The notes beneath the pieces are model-generated. The model was not told the origin of the DNA. It ran no database searches and saw only the letters and a list, made by a program, of their open reading frames with translations. From a methanotrophic endosymbiont of Bathymodiolus puteoserpentis (Logatchev) (GTDB lineage: Bacteria; Pseudomonadota; Gammaproteobacteria; Methylococcales; Methylomonadaceae), in the NCBI RefSeq assembly GCF_900128525.1, contig NZ_FQTQ01000134.1:20219-84218 (forward strand): a stretch of 64,000 nucleotides of DNA, read 5' to 3'. Shown one piece after another: positions 27,681-37,268 of the stretch; position 1 is the first letter of the stretch, and each line of letters begins with the position of its first letter. Both the position numbers and the translations under genes were made by a program.

Positions 27681-28484
27681 ATGTACAAATATGAAGGTTT
27701 ACTTGTTCATCAAGAATATGATGAACAAGGTGTCATTGAAATCGTCGAGACGGCGGGTGTGCGTGCTTTACATTTTGGTACTAGCCCTAGGCAAAGCAGT
27801 ATGATGATAAGTGCGCCGAATGAATTACATTCTGCTTATGCTCGATCTATGATGGTTTGGTTGCTATTTAAAGAGCAACCCAATGATGTTTTGATGGTTG
27901 GCTTGGGTGGTGGTTTATTAACCAAATATCTACTGTATCATTTTCCTGATTGCCAAATTCATACCATAGAATTCCGTAAAGCAATGGTAAAAATTGCCCG
28001 TCGTTTTTTTACTTTGCCGCTAGAATCACGCTTAAAAATAAAAATAGCTGATGGCGCTTTACATATTAAACAGCAAAGCTTACAAACACCGGAAAAACAT
28101 GACCTTATTATGATCGATGCTTTTGATCATGTGGGTATGGCGGATACCATGCAGGGAGTTAGTTTGTTTGCAGCCTGTAAGGAGTTGCTGACTGATGAAG
28201 GACTATTGGTCATTAACTTATGGGGGACAGAAAAAGAATTATTTAAACAAATTGCTTGGGAAATGGGTACAACGTTTAATTGGAAAATATTATTTCTACC
28301 CGTCCGTGGCCGTGGCAATGTTATTGGCTTAGCATTTGCAGAAGGCCATAGTAAGTTTTCCATGAAAGAATTACGCCAACGAGCCAAAGATTTAGAAGAG
28401 CAATATCAAATTGAGTTTTTAGATTTTATTAAAGATTTAAAGCGCAATAATGCCAGTGTGTTAAAAAAGGTAATAACAGCATGA
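27681..28484 (+). CDS. Spermidine synthase-like SAM-binding protein
   Basis: A 267-residue protein with the polyamine-synthase fold: [28 protein letters not shown], the SAM-type glycine motif [16 protein letters not shown] near residue 70, the acidic residue in [14 protein letters not shown], and [11 protein letters not shown]. It lacks a full polyamine-binding pocket recognisable by eye, so the substrate is uncertain. Its stop overlaps the ygiQ start (ATGA), linking the two. It may be a methyltransferase rather than a true spermidine synthase. Confidence 0.75.
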   Translation: MYKYEGLLVHQEYDEQGVIEIVETAGVRALHFGTSPRQSSMMISAPNELHSAYARSMMVWLLFKEQPNDVLMVGLGGGLLTKYLLYHFPDCQIHTIEFRKAMVKIARRFFTLPLESRLKIKIADGALHIKQQSLQTPEKHDLIMIDAFDHVGMADTMQGVSLFAACKELLTDEGLLVINLWGTEKELFKQIAWEMGTTFNWKILFLPVRGRGNVIGLAFAEGHSKFSMKELRQRAKDLEEQYQIEFLDFIKDLKRNNASVLKKVITA

Positions 28485-30625
28485 ATATTTTAGACGCCAA
28501 AAATATATTCTCGTATCGAAAATTTTGGGCGCACCGTTTTGGTGTTGCTCCTGAGCTGCCGATGAGTCGAGATGAAATGGATCAGCTGGGCTGGGATAGC
28601 TGTGATGTCATTTTAGTGACAGGGGATGCTTATATTGACCATCCTAGCTTTGGTATGGCGTTGATCGGACGATTGTTAGAAGAGCAAGGTTTTCGTGTGG
28701 GTATTATCTCTCAGCCAGACTGGCATAGTGCAGAGGATTTTAAGCGTTTAGGGCGACCGAATTTGTTTTTTGGCGTAACTGGAGGCAATATGGATTCTAT
28801 GGTTAATCGTTACACGTCGGATAAAAAAATCCGCTCTAATGATGCTTATACGGCTAATGGTGAAGGAGGCAAGCGCCCCGATAGAGCGGTGAATGTTTAT
28901 TCACATCGTTGTCGTGAGGCGTATAAAGATATACCGATTATTATTGGCGGGATTGAAGCCAGTTTGCGACGTATTGCGCATTATGATTATTGGTCCGATA
29001 AAGTTAAAAAATCAGTATTATTAGATGCTAAAGCGGATTTACTGGTTTACGGTAATGCTGAGCGACAGATTACGGAGATTGCTCAACGGTTAGCAGCAGG
29101 TGAGTCTATTGTTGATTTAAAAGGTATTCGAGGTACGGTGCATTTTGTAAAGCAAGTGCCAGCGGGCTGGACAGTAAAAGACTCATCCGATATTGATCAG
29201 CCTGGTTTGGTCATTAAACCGAAAAACCCTTATCTAATGGAAGATGAGACGGTTTGTGCTGAGAAAACCAAAGATGAACCTGATAGCTCAGTAATTGAGT
29301 CTAAGCATGCTCGCATTAGTAATGATCAGCGTAATAAAACAGTGATTCGATTACCTGACTTCGAGACTGTTAAAGATGACCCTATCCAGTATGCGCATGC
29401 TTCGCGCGTTATGCACGGTGAGACTAACCCAGGTAATGCGCGGCCTTTATTGCAAAAGCATATGCAACGCTATTTATGGGTTAATCCACCGCCAGTACCT
29501 TTGACTATGAGTGAAATGGACGGTGTTTTTGGTTTGCCTTATTCGCGCGTACCGCATACTGAATATGGTAAGGCGAATATCCCAGCTTTTGAAATGATTC
29601 AGCATTCTGTCAATATTATGCGTGGCTGTTTTGGCGGTTGCTCATTTTGCTCGATTACTGAGCATGAAGGAAGGATTATTCAAAGTCGTTCAGAAGATTC
29701 TATTATTAAAGAAATTGAAGCGATCCGTGATACCTCACCTAATTTTACTGGTAATATTTCTGATTTAGGTGGACCAACAGCCAATATGTATCGCTTGGCT
29801 TGTAAAGATGAAAAAATTGAAATGGCTTGTCGCCGACCTTCGTGTGTATTTCCTGGTATTTGTGAAAATTTAAACACTGACCACGCGCCACTGATTAAAT
29901 TGTATCGACGTGCGCGTGCTTTACCTGGCATTAAAAAGATTCTGATTGCTTCAGGCCTGCGTTATGATCTTGCGGTTGAATCCCCCGAATATGTCAAAGA
30001 ACTAGTGACCCATCACGTTGGTGGCTATTTGAAAATTGCTCCAGAACATACCGAAGAAGCTCCGTTATCCAAGATGATGAAGCCAGGTATGGGGACCTAT
30101 GATCGTTTTAAGGAAATGTTTGAAAAATATTCCAAAGAAGCAGGAAAAGAGCAATATTTAATTCCTTACTTTATTGCCGCTCATCCGGGAACAGAAGATA
30201 CCGATATGCTTAACCTGGCTTTATGGTTAAAGCGAAATGGCTTTAGGGCCGATCAAGTACAAGCATTTTTACCATCGCCTATGTCTATAGCCACGGCCAT
30301 GTATCATTCAGGTAAAGATACTTTAAGCAAAGTGAGTCGTAGTGCATCCGATATGCCGATTCCGAAATCAATTAAGCAGCGCCGTTTGCATAAAGCATTT
30401 CTTCGTTATCACGATCCAAAAAATTGGCCCTTATTACGTGAGGCCTTAAAGAATATGGGACGTGCAAATTTGATTGGTAATGGAAAACAACACCTTGTTC
30501 CGAACTGGCAGCCAAAAGAAGGGGGGAAGGGGGATAAGATTATACATAAGGGTAAAAATTTTAGAACGCAACGTACAGAAAATAATCAGCGTCGTGTACC
30601 TAATAAAAAACATAAAAAAAGATAA
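28481..30625 (+). CDS. YgiQ family radical SAM protein
   Basis: A 714-residue radical SAM protein. The N-terminal region ([20 protein letters not shown]) is a B12-binding-like domain. The cluster motif CFGGCSFC lies near residues 383-390 in [38 protein letters not shown] and [18 protein letters not shown] are YgiQ hallmarks. The C-terminal tail is strongly basic (KGKNFRTQR to NKKHKKR). The reaction is unknown. Confidence 0.93.
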   Translation: MNILDAKNIFSYRKFWAHRFGVAPELPMSRDEMDQLGWDSCDVILVTGDAYIDHPSFGMALIGRLLEEQGFRVGIISQPDWHSAEDFKRLGRPNLFFGVTGGNMDSMVNRYTSDKKIRSNDAYTANGEGGKRPDRAVNVYSHRCREAYKDIPIIIGGIEASLRRIAHYDYWSDKVKKSVLLDAKADLLVYGNAERQITEIAQRLAAGESIVDLKGIRGTVHFVKQVPAGWTVKDSSDIDQPGLVIKPKNPYLMEDETVCAEKTKDEPDSSVIESKHARISNDQRNKTVIRLPDFETVKDDPIQYAHASRVMHGETNPGNARPLLQKHMQRYLWVNPPPVPLTMSEMDGVFGLPYSRVPHTEYGKANIPAFEMIQHSVNIMRGCFGGCSFCSITEHEGRIIQSRSEDSIIKEIEAIRDTSPNFTGNISDLGGPTANMYRLACKDEKIEMACRRPSCVFPGICENLNTDHAPLIKLYRRARALPGIKKILIASGLRYDLAVESPEYVKELVTHHVGGYLKIAPEHTEEAPLSKMMKPGMGTYDRFKEMFEKYSKEAGKEQYLIPYFIAAHPGTEDTDMLNLALWLKRNGFRADQVQAFLPSPMSIATAMYHSGKDTLSKVSRSASDMPIPKSIKQRRLHKAFLRYHDPKNWPLLREALKNMGRANLIGNGKQHLVPNWQPKEGGKGDKIIHKGKNFRTQRTENNQRRVPNKKHKKR

Positions 30626-30672
30626 AAATACTTTGCAATATATAAATAACATCTTATAATACTCGCTCTTTA

Positions 30673-30748
30673 GCTGGTGTAGCTCAATCGGTAGAGCAAC
30701 TGATTTGTAATCAGTAGGTCGCGGGTTCGATTCCCATCACCAGCTCCA
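30673..30748 (+). tRNA. tRNA-Thr (anticodon TGT), CCA encoded
   Basis: The cloverleaf is complete. The acceptor arms GCTGGTG and CACCAGC pair, the D arm is GCTCAATCGGTAGAGC, and the anticodon arm CTGATTTGTAATCAG carries TGT. The T arm GCGGGTTCGATTCCCATC follows, then discriminator T and encoded CCA. TGT reads ACA and probably other ACN threonine codons. Confidence 0.97.
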
Positions 30749-30753
30749 TATTT

Positions 30754-30789
30754 AAAAACCTGTTACAGTCATGTAATAGGTTTTTTTTT
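30754..30789 (+). terminator. Rho-independent terminator after tRNA-Thr
   Basis: AAAAACCTGTTACA pairs with TGTAATAGGTTTTT (one GU pair) around a four-base loop, then the T run continues. It starts about six bases after the tRNA CCA end. Confidence 0.85.
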
Positions 30790-30888
30790 GTCTTTTAGAA
30801 AGTGAGTTTAGCAGGGACTTTTTGGTAGGCAACTACAGTGTGCTTTAAATAAAGTATATTGATCCCACTTCATTATTAATGACTTATT

Positions 30889-31743
30889 ATGTCTATTTCT
30901 CTCAGAAAATACATCAGTGTTACTATTTATATCGTAATAGCTGTAACGCTTAACGCATGCGCTACAACTGGCACTGCACAGAAAATATCTGACCCAGCTA
31001 TTGTCAGTTGGGGAACAGATGAAGGAATTAAGCGCTTGGAAGAATCTCAATACAAAGTTGACTTTTTTAAGTTGGCTAATCACTTTGAAAGCCAAAATAA
31101 TAAACTCTTTTGCGGACCAGCATCAGCGGCTATTGTGCTTAATGCCTTGCGTGTGCGTAATAGTGCTATGATTTTGCCAGAAGATAAAAGCCTGTTAAGT
31201 GAGTTAGATCAGAAAATTATTGCGGCTAGTCATAAATGGAACCCACTTTTTCAGCGTTACACGCAAAATAATATTTTTATAAAGAGTCCTAAATCAAGAG
31301 CTTTCGTTTTAGGTAGAGTATTACAGGATACAGAAGGTGCTGTGCTTATTGGAAGTAATGGTCAGGAGAAAAAAGATAGAGGCTTTCAGTTACGGCAACT
31401 CGGGGAATTATTTACTGCGCATGGATTAAGTACAAAAGTAGTCGTTGTTCAGCAAGGTATGAGCGATCAAGAGATTAAAGCAGAGTTAATAGAAAATTTA
31501 ACAACGGCAGATGATTATGTCATTATCAATTATAAGCGCAAAGTGTTAAATCAACCTGGCGGTGGTCACCTTTCTCCTTTAGGTGCATATCATAAGGTAT
31601 CGGATTCATTTTTAATCATGGATGTTACGCCGAATAAAGCTGATTGGGTTTGGGTGAAATCTGAGCTATTGATTCGCGCAATGCGCACTTTTGATACAGT
31701 AGAAAATCGAGGGTATTTATTGTTGAGTGAGGGCATTGAATAA
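30889..31743 (+). CDS. Lipoprotein of the phytochelatin synthase family (papain-like fold)
   Basis: A 284-residue secreted protein. A signal peptide ends at a lipobox LNAC with Cys24, predicting a lipid anchor. The mature part carries the phytochelatin synthase core: HFESQNNKLFCGPASAAIVLNAL with nucleophile Cys75, GGGHLSPLGAYHK with catalytic His near 226, and LIMDVTPNK with the Asp near 244. Bacterial members mainly hydrolyse glutathione to gamma-Glu-Cys; some may make phytochelatins. Periplasmic placement is unusual for a glutathione enzyme. It is alone, after the tRNA. Confidence 0.82.
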   Translation: MSISLRKYISVTIYIVIAVTLNACATTGTAQKISDPAIVSWGTDEGIKRLEESQYKVDFFKLANHFESQNNKLFCGPASAAIVLNALRVRNSAMILPEDKSLLSELDQKIIAASHKWNPLFQRYTQNNIFIKSPKSRAFVLGRVLQDTEGAVLIGSNGQEKKDRGFQLRQLGELFTAHGLSTKVVVVQQGMSDQEIKAELIENLTTADDYVIINYKRKVLNQPGGGHLSPLGAYHKVSDSFLIMDVTPNKADWVWVKSELLIRAMRTFDTVENRGYLLLSEGIE

Positions 31744-31839
31744 GCTTAAGGTTACTTGTGTGTTTTGAAGCTATCTAGTTACAAATGTATTTTATTGTAT
31801 TACAATTTAATTCGTTATGTAGTACAAAAGAGCATTATT

Positions 31840-32106
31840 ATGAAGACAGAGATAATTAGCACACGAATTGAACCTGGGATGAAAATTGAATTTACTCATG
31901 TATGTGAGGAAATCGGTTTAAGCCCTTCGCAAGCGATTAAATTATTTGCAAAAGCTGTTATCAATTATGGTGGCATCCCATTTGAGCTGAAGACTAAGCA
32001 GCCAAATAAAAATACCATACAGGCCATGCAAGAATTAGAAGAAGGTCAAGGGCATAGGTCAACAGGTGCTTCAGAGCTATTTAACGAGCTTGAAGTGAAG
32101 TTATAA
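31840..32106 (+). CDS. dinJ: DinJ/RelB family antitoxin
   Basis: An 88-residue antitoxin with a ribbon-helix-helix N-terminus: ISTRIEPGMKIEFTHVCEEIGLSPSQAIKLFAKAVINYGGIPFEL is the RelB/DinJ pattern. The C-terminal half would bind a YafQ-type toxin. From ATG 31840 the length equals that of the family; an upstream extension has no ribosome binding site. Its toxin gene one base downstream is internally deleted, so the antitoxin now stands without a visible partner here. Confidence 0.88.
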   Translation: MKTEIISTRIEPGMKIEFTHVCEEIGLSPSQAIKLFAKAVINYGGIPFELKTKQPNKNTIQAMQELEEGQGHRSTGASELFNELEVKL

Positions 32107-32107
32107 A

Positions 32108-32236
32108 ATGCTTGAAATCATATATTCAAGCCAGTTTAAGAGAGACTTTAAAAAAGCAAGAAAGTTACCATTCTATAAGAGAAGTACTTCTGAGCTTCAA
32201 CTAGCTAGACTTGGAACGCATAGTGATTTATTTTAA
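32108..32236 (+). pseudogene. yafQ: yafQ toxin remnant with internal deletion
   Basis: A 42-residue frame in the toxin position one base after dinJ. The first 24 residues (MLEIIYSSQFKRDFKKARKL) resemble the YafQ N-terminus and the last part (LARLGTHSDLF) the YafQ ending, RTGTHAELF in E. coli. The middle of about 45 to 50 residues, with most of the catalytic His/Asp set, is missing although the frame stays open. An in-frame internal deletion explains this best. The product should be inactive. Confidence 0.8.
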
Positions 32237-32357
32237 AACTAAGTACCTATGCATAATTACAAAACGTTTTTTGTAGGTTCGAATTTATTTGTACCTACGG
32301 GTATACCATTCAGCTAATGCGTATTATTAAAGTGTTAGTTTAATTTTATATAGGTAC

Positions 32358-32462
32358 TTAGGAATCAACATTCAATAACACCCGAAAGCACTGCCAGTCC
32401 TCGAAGGACTGGCAGTGCTTCATAAGCTAAAGTTTCGGGTTTTATTTAATGTGCATTCCTTA
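32358..32462 (+). repeat. Family A repeat, intact copy (105 bp)
   Basis: Bounded by TTAGGAATCAACATTCAATA and TATTTAATGTGCATTCCTTA, which are imperfect inverted repeats, with TTA at both edges. Inside are CCCGAAAGC, a strong hairpin CACTGCCAGTCCTTCGAAGGACTGGCAGTG-like (arms of about 14) and AAAGTTTCGGG. Same length and layout as the copy at 49412. It follows the yafQ remnant and may end its transcription and that of the convergent mod operon. Confidence 0.85.
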
Positions 32463-32529
32463 TGAAAATTTATATTTAGGCAATGGGTGATTGGGGTGCG
32501 GAATGTAGGTTATATTACCAAGTTAGAAA

Positions 32530-33654
32530 TCAACTTTCACTGCGTAAAGCCTGATAAGGCATTAAATGTATTCCTTCACTAAGTAAGGAAATACCAATTT
32601 TTTCATGTAATCCCAGTGCATTGCGCTTGGCGACATGTAGCGGTACATTAATACTAATGGTCGTGTCTAGTTGCTTGTCGATCTGTACTCGTAAGTGAGC
32701 TAAGCCGCTGCTTTCCATATACTCAGTGATTTGTCCTTGTAGGGGATTTTCCTTATTACCATTAGAGGGACGGTTACGTCTATGCAATAAAATATTGGCC
32801 GATTGAATCATCCAGCAGACTGGTTTGTTGAGTGGGAATTGTGCTTGATAAGCCGCTTCGATTAGCATACCGCGCCAGCGTAAGTGTGTTTTTTGATTTT
32901 CTTGATCATGGGCGACGACTTGGGCGGTGAATAAATTTTGCTGATCCATTAGACGCGCGATGGTTGCGCTTTTAGGGTGAGCAGCGACCCACTCAGGGGC
33001 TCCGGTTTGGAGGATTTCTCCTTTATGTAGTAGTGCGATACGGTCGGCTAGTAAGGTTGACTCTTCCAGGTCATGGGTGACTAAAATCATTGGCATAGCC
33101 AGTGATTCCCTTAGCGCTAGCAGTTCGCGGTATAGTTTGCGGCGCGTGACTTGATCTACAGCAGAGAATGGCTCATCTAGTAATAAAACTTTAGGTTGTC
33201 TAGCTAAGGCGCGAGCAACTGCGACACGCTGTTGCTGGCCGCCAGATAGGTTTTTTGGATAACGTTGCTCCAGGCCCTCTAAGTGTACTTTTTTAAGTAG
33301 TTCAAGTGCTTGAGCTTGGCGCTGTTGTTTAGGTAAATGTGTAATGGCTTGTTGGATATTTTTCAATACCGTCATATGTGGAAACAAGGCGTAATTTTGA
33401 AATACCAATCCAACATGGCGTTGGTGCGGGGCTAAAAAAAGATTCTGGGCACTGTTTTGCCAAGTTTCACCCTGACAAATAATTTGTGCATTCTGTGCTT
33501 GATATAAACCTGCAATAGCACGTAAAACTGTAGTTTTACCACTACCAGAAGGGCCGACTAAGGCGAGCAATTCTCCCGATTTACAATTTAATTGTACTGA
33601 TAGTGGAATGGGAGCTGTTTGTTGTAGCGTGATCTGTATCGCTGAATCAGTCAT
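32530..33654 (-). CDS. modC: Molybdate ABC transporter ATP-binding protein
   Basis: ModC powers molybdate import. The 374-residue protein has Walker A GPSGSGKTT near residue 34, signature NLSGGQQQR near 137, Walker B VLLLDEPFSAVD and the H-loop THD. A C-terminal TOBE (molybdate-binding) domain follows from about residue 290. It overlaps modB by eight bases. It is the last gene of ppnN-modA-modB-modC on the minus strand. Confidence 0.95.
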   Translation of the reverse strand: MTDSAIQITLQQTAPIPLSVQLNCKSGELLALVGPSGSGKTTVLRAIAGLYQAQNAQIICQGETWQNSAQNLFLAPHQRHVGLVFQNYALFPHMTVLKNIQQAITHLPKQQRQAQALELLKKVHLEGLEQRYPKNLSGGQQQRVAVARALARQPKVLLLDEPFSAVDQVTRRKLYRELLALRESLAMPMILVTHDLEESTLLADRIALLHKGEILQTGAPEWVAAHPKSATIARLMDQQNLFTAQVVAHDQENQKTHLRWRGMLIEAAYQAQFPLNKPVCWMIQSANILLHRRNRPSNGNKENPLQGQITEYMESSGLAHLRVQIDKQLDTTISINVPLHVAKRNALGLHEKIGISLLSEGIHLMPYQALRSES

Positions 33655-34315
33655 GTGTGCGTTCGCTACGTGCCGATAGCCAATAAGTGAAAGAAATAGT
33701 CAGCATTGAGAAGAGTAATAAGCTAAAGGACATAACGGCAGCAGCATGATCATCGAAAGATTGTACACGGTCATAAATAGCAATGGCGATGGTTTGTGTT
33801 TCAAAAGGTATGTTGCCGCCGACCATTAAGGCGATACCGAATTCACCTAGCGTATGTGCAAAACACATGACCATGGCAGAAACGATACCTGGCCAAGCCA
33901 AAGGCAGTTCAATTTTCCATAACACCAAGCTAGGTCTCATACCACAGCAGGCAGCAGCTTCACGGATTTCACGCGGGATGGCTGCAAAAGCCCGCTGCAT
34001 GGGATGAATGGCAAAAGGTAGGTTAAAAATAATAGAGGCAAATACGAGGCCTTGGAAATTAAAAATCAGCGTCGTGCCAAAAGTATTAACCAGCCAAAGT
34101 CCTAGTCCTTGATTTGGGCTGAAAGCAACTAAGAGGTAATAGCCGAGTACGGTAGGGGGGAGTACTAAGGGTAAAGCCAATAAAGTTTGCAATAAGGATT
34201 TCCCCCAAAACTGCCGATATGCCAGCCAGCGGCCTAATAGAATGCCGATAGGCAGCAAAAATAGTAAGGTTACAAAACTCAATTTTACCGATAAAGCTAA
34301 TGCTTGCCAGTCCAT
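33647..34315 (-). CDS. modB: Molybdate ABC transporter permease
   Basis: ModB is the 222-residue membrane permease with five or more helices. GIVSAMVMCFAHTLGEFGIALMVGG is the diagnostic ModB stretch with the EAA-like coupling loop (EAAACCGMRPSLVLWKIELPLAWPG). It starts within eight bases after modA and its end overlaps modC. MDWQALALSVKLSFVTLLFLL begins a typical first helix. Confidence 0.94.
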   Translation of the reverse strand: MDWQALALSVKLSFVTLLFLLPIGILLGRWLAYRQFWGKSLLQTLLALPLVLPPTVLGYYLLVAFSPNQGLGLWLVNTFGTTLIFNFQGLVFASIIFNLPFAIHPMQRAFAAIPREIREAAACCGMRPSLVLWKIELPLAWPGIVSAMVMCFAHTLGEFGIALMVGGNIPFETQTIAIAIYDRVQSFDDHAAAVMSFSLLLFSMLTISFTYWLSARSERTHD

Positions 34316-34323
34316 AGGAATGT

Positions 34324-35103
34324 TCAGGGTAGGGTGTAGCCATGGCGAGCTAAAATACCACGGGCTTTTTCTTGTTGTAGATAATGGAAAAATAAATTGG
34401 CTGTATCGCCAGCATTATTTAATAGTACAGCGGTTTGTTGTAGTGGTTGATGTAGTGAGCTAGGTATTAATAGGTAGCGTACGCGATTTTTCAAAGCAGG
34501 TGCGAGCGCTAAAGAATAAGAGACTAGGCCAACTTGGGCAGCACCAGAACTGGCAAATTGAGTCGCTTGCGCTACATTTTCACCTAAGATTAAATGGGGC
34601 AGAATAGAGTGCCAAAGTTGTTGTTTTTGCAATGCTTCACGAGCAGCAATGCCAAAGGGAGCATGCTTAGGATTAGCGATGGCTATACGCTGCAATTGCC
34701 TTGACTGTAGTGCTTGTTTAAGTCCGTTTAACTGCACATCAAGTTTTAAGCTTGAAGCAATATAGGTAAGTAAAGCTAAACGCCCTAGTGCAAAAACTTG
34801 TCCCCGATCTAACGTTTTATGTTGTTGATAAAGCTGTTCGACATAGTGAGCATTCGCAGATAAAAATAATTCAAATGGCCCTCCTTGTTGAATTTGGCGC
34901 GTAAGATTACCTGATGAACTATAGCTAATACGTAATGATTTTCCTGTTTCTTGGTGAAAAGCGATTGTAATCTCTTCTAGTGCAAATTTAAGATTACTAG
35001 CTGCGGCAATCACGGGGATTTCGGCGGCGCTTAAAATAGGCGTGAAGAACATTAACAAAAAATAACTAAGCGCTAATCGTTTTGTTGGTAAGGATAATTT
35101 CAC
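34324..35103 (-). CDS. modA: Molybdate ABC transporter periplasmic binding protein
   Basis: ModA is the 259-residue substrate-binding protein. A signal peptide ends near LSA-AEIPV. AAASNLKFALEEI and SYSSSGNLTRQIQQGGPFELFLSAN are the ModA oxyanion-binding motifs, followed by NPKHAPFGIAAREAL. It starts about ten bases after the ppnN stop, so mod expression may depend on the ppnN transcript. No ModE-type palindrome was noticed. Confidence 0.94.
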   Translation of the reverse strand: MKLSLPTKRLALSYFLLMFFTPILSAAEIPVIAAASNLKFALEEITIAFHQETGKSLRISYSSSGNLTRQIQQGGPFELFLSANAHYVEQLYQQHKTLDRGQVFALGRLALLTYIASSLKLDVQLNGLKQALQSRQLQRIAIANPKHAPFGIAAREALQKQQLWHSILPHLILGENVAQATQFASSGAAQVGLVSYSLALAPALKNRVRYLLIPSSLHQPLQQTAVLLNNAGDTANLFFHYLQQEKARGILARHGYTLP

Positions 35104-35113
35104 TGGCCGCTAC

Positions 35114-36484
35114 TTATGACACAATTTTATAACAAGGTACGTAAGTTTTACCTGGTAATTTCATCCGGTGTTGACTGACAAAAGCGGTCAATAAGTCATC
35201 AATCGGCGCGATCACTTCTTTATCGCCACTAATTTCAAAATGCCCGTGTTGTTCAATAGCGCGTATGCCTTCATCTTTAACATTACCGGCGACGATGCCA
35301 GAAAATACGCGGCGCAGATTGGCGGCTAATAGGTGTTTCTCTTGATTTTTATGTAATGCGAGCCCTGCCATATTTTCATGAGTAGGTAGAAAGGGTTGTT
35401 GAAATTCAGCGTCGATTTTTAAGCCCCAATTAAAATAATAAGCATCTGTTTTACTGCGACGAAATTCACGCACTTGACGAATTCCCAGTTTCATTTCTCT
35501 GGCTACTCTAGCAGGGTCGTTGATAATAATTTTATAACGCTGTTGAGCCTCGAAGCCTAAAGTATTGCCGATAAACTCATTGATCTGATTGAAATAATCA
35601 GCTGCTTTACTAGGGCCAGTGAAAATAAGTGGAAAGGGCATTTCTGCATTTTCAGGATGCAATAAAATTCCCAATAGATAGAGGATTTCTTCAGCCGTAC
35701 CCGCGCCACCAGGAAAGACGATAATGCCGTGCCCAGTGCGTACAAAGGCTTCGAGGCGTTTTTCAATATCCGGTAAAATAACTAAGTCATTAACGATAGG
35801 ATTGGGGGATTCGGCGGCGATAATGCCCGGCTCAGTAATACCTATATAACATCCATCACTAATGCGTTGTTTTGCATGACCAATTGTCGCACCTTTCATC
35901 GGGCCTTTCATTGCTCCAGGTCCGCATCCTGTACAAATATTCATAGCGCGTAAACCGAGTTCATAGCCTACTTTTTTGGTATAGACATACTCTTCGCGAG
36001 AGATTGAGTGCCCACCCCAGCAAACGACGAGCTTAGGGTCGGTGCTTTGTTGAATAATATTGGCATTGCGTAAAATATGAAATACCGCATTGGTGATGCC
36101 TTCTGAACTTTGCAGATTAAATTTTGGGTTGTCATTTATCTCATCACTAACGTAGACAATATCACGTAATACAGCAAACAAGTGCTCTCGAATACCCTTA
36201 ATCATTTCGCCATCGACAAAAGCAATGGCTGGAGCTGAAGTGAGCTCTAGTTTAATGCCACGTTCTTCTTGAATAACCTTAATAGCAAAGTCGCTGTAAC
36301 GCTCCAGTAGTTCTTTGCCATCATCTGAATCACTGCCGCAATTTAAAACGGCAAGAGCGCAATTATGTAGTAGTCCGTATAAACCGCCTTGGCTGGTATC
36401 TAATAATTTATTGACTTCAGAACGAGACAAAACGGCTAAATGACCTGCGGGAGAAATTCGGGTATCTATAGTATGTTCTTTCAT
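35114..36484 (-). CDS. ppnN: Nucleotide 5'-monophosphate nucleosidase PpnN (YgdH)
   Basis: PpnN cleaves purine and pyrimidine nucleoside monophosphates at the N-glycosidic bond and is a (p)ppGpp target in E. coli. With ATG at 36484 the product is 456 residues, close to the E. coli length of 454. It has ISPAGHLAVLSRSEVNKL, LAVLNCGSDSDDGKELLERY, ERGIKLEL, and the LOG-fold motif GIIVFPGGAGTAEEI near residue 260. A farther upstream start at 36541 is possible. It heads the mod operon. Confidence 0.92.
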   Translation of the reverse strand: MKEHTIDTRISPAGHLAVLSRSEVNKLLDTSQGGLYGLLHNCALAVLNCGSDSDDGKELLERYSDFAIKVIQEERGIKLELTSAPAIAFVDGEMIKGIREHLFAVLRDIVYVSDEINDNPKFNLQSSEGITNAVFHILRNANIIQQSTDPKLVVCWGGHSISREEYVYTKKVGYELGLRAMNICTGCGPGAMKGPMKGATIGHAKQRISDGCYIGITEPGIIAAESPNPIVNDLVILPDIEKRLEAFVRTGHGIIVFPGGAGTAEEILYLLGILLHPENAEMPFPLIFTGPSKAADYFNQINEFIGNTLGFEAQQRYKIIINDPARVAREMKLGIRQVREFRRSKTDAYYFNWGLKIDAEFQQPFLPTHENMAGLALHKNQEKHLLAANLRRVFSGIVAGNVKDEGIRAIEQHGHFEISGDKEVIAPIDDLLTAFVSQHRMKLPGKTYVPCYKIVS

Positions 36485-36592
36485 TTGCTTGTAGGGGCGA
36501 TTAATGCTGTCTATTGGCAATAGTTTACACGTATTTATCAAATTAGTGTTTTGATAAATAACTATAGGGGAGTATTCATAAGGTGCTTTATG

Positions 36593-36680
36593 TTAGGGAA
36601 TGCATATTTTATAAAGCCTGAAAATTTAGCAAATATAGCACTGCCAGTGCTTTCGGGTGTTATTGAGTTTTGATGTCTAA
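36593..36680 (-). repeat. Family A repeat, degenerate reverse copy
   Basis: TTAGGGAATGCA begins it; AAAGCCTGAAAATTTAG, GCACTGCCAGTGCTTTCGGGTGTTATTGA and a right end TGATGTCTAA follow. Part of the central hairpin is missing. It lies upstream of ppnN. Confidence 0.65.
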
Positions 36681-37004
36681 GCCTTGTTATATTGACTGAT
36701 AACGCCTGGTGTCCGATGAACTCTGGCAAGGCAGTGTGGTGACAGTTTGCGCTCTTATCTGGAGGGTTTCTGCTTAACATGCGGTGGACTTATTGTTTGA
36801 ATATATTAGTTGGGCAACTGCTTATGTGTCAAGACGATCTGGTGGCTATCAATCAGGGTTCGAGCTTAGACATAGGGGGTGGTACGATGTCGTAGCCAAT
36901 GCGCGGATGGCGCAATTGATTTTATTGCGCGAGAGAAGCGCTCTGTGTGGATCTGCATGTGGGTAAAGGCGGGAGAAAAATTAGATATTACCTGGTGTAT
37001 GTTT
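36681..37004. other. Unassigned region between ppnN repeat and a toxin-antitoxin pair
   Basis: About 320 bases without a convincing gene, somewhat richer in G and C than its surroundings. The most visible structure is GCGCAAT (36910-36916) paired with ATTGCGC (36924-36930) with no T run after it. A 60-codon open frame at 36784-36966 has no recognisable content. It may be decayed coding DNA from an earlier insertion. Confidence 0.4.
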
Positions 37005-37268
37005 TTATTCATAGTGAGTCCAAAGACTAAGTACTTTAATAATATGCTCATTTTTATAGACTTGATAAACAAGCCTATGTTGAATATTAATTCTTCTTGA
37101 ATAAGCTCCATTTAAATCACCAACTAATTTTTCATAAGGTGGTGGATTTTGATATGGATTTTCTTTAACTATATACAAAATTAACTCAGCTTTAGCTTTT
37201 AAGCCAGAAGATGAAAGTTTTTTAGCATCTTTTTGTGCTTGTTTTGTATATCTTAGCTCCCAACTCAC
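37005..37268 (-). CDS. YoeB/Txe family toxin
   Basis: An 87-residue toxin of the Txe/YoeB group: WELRYTKQAQKDAKKLSSSGLKA, PPPYEKLVGDLNGAYSRRINIQHRLVYQV, and a C-terminal SLWTHYE with the likely catalytic His. The Glu-Lys-Leu and SRRIN segments match the substrate-binding core of YoeB. It overlaps its antitoxin by four bases. It differs a lot from the YoeB at 3320, so it is a separate acquisition and not a recent duplicate. Confidence 0.87.
   Translation of the reverse strand: MSWELRYTKQAQKDAKKLSSSGLKAKAELILYIVKENPYQNPPPYEKLVGDLNGAYSRRINIQHRLVYQVYKNEHIIKVLSLWTHYE

Noticed and set aside
36910..36930. GCGCAAT/ATTGCGC hairpin as a terminator
   Set aside because: No T run follows on either strand and no gene ends there.
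36784..37111. Open frames on both strands upstream of the Txe-like toxin
   Set aside because: No family recognised, no ribosome binding sites, mutually overlapping; kept only as possible decayed DNA.
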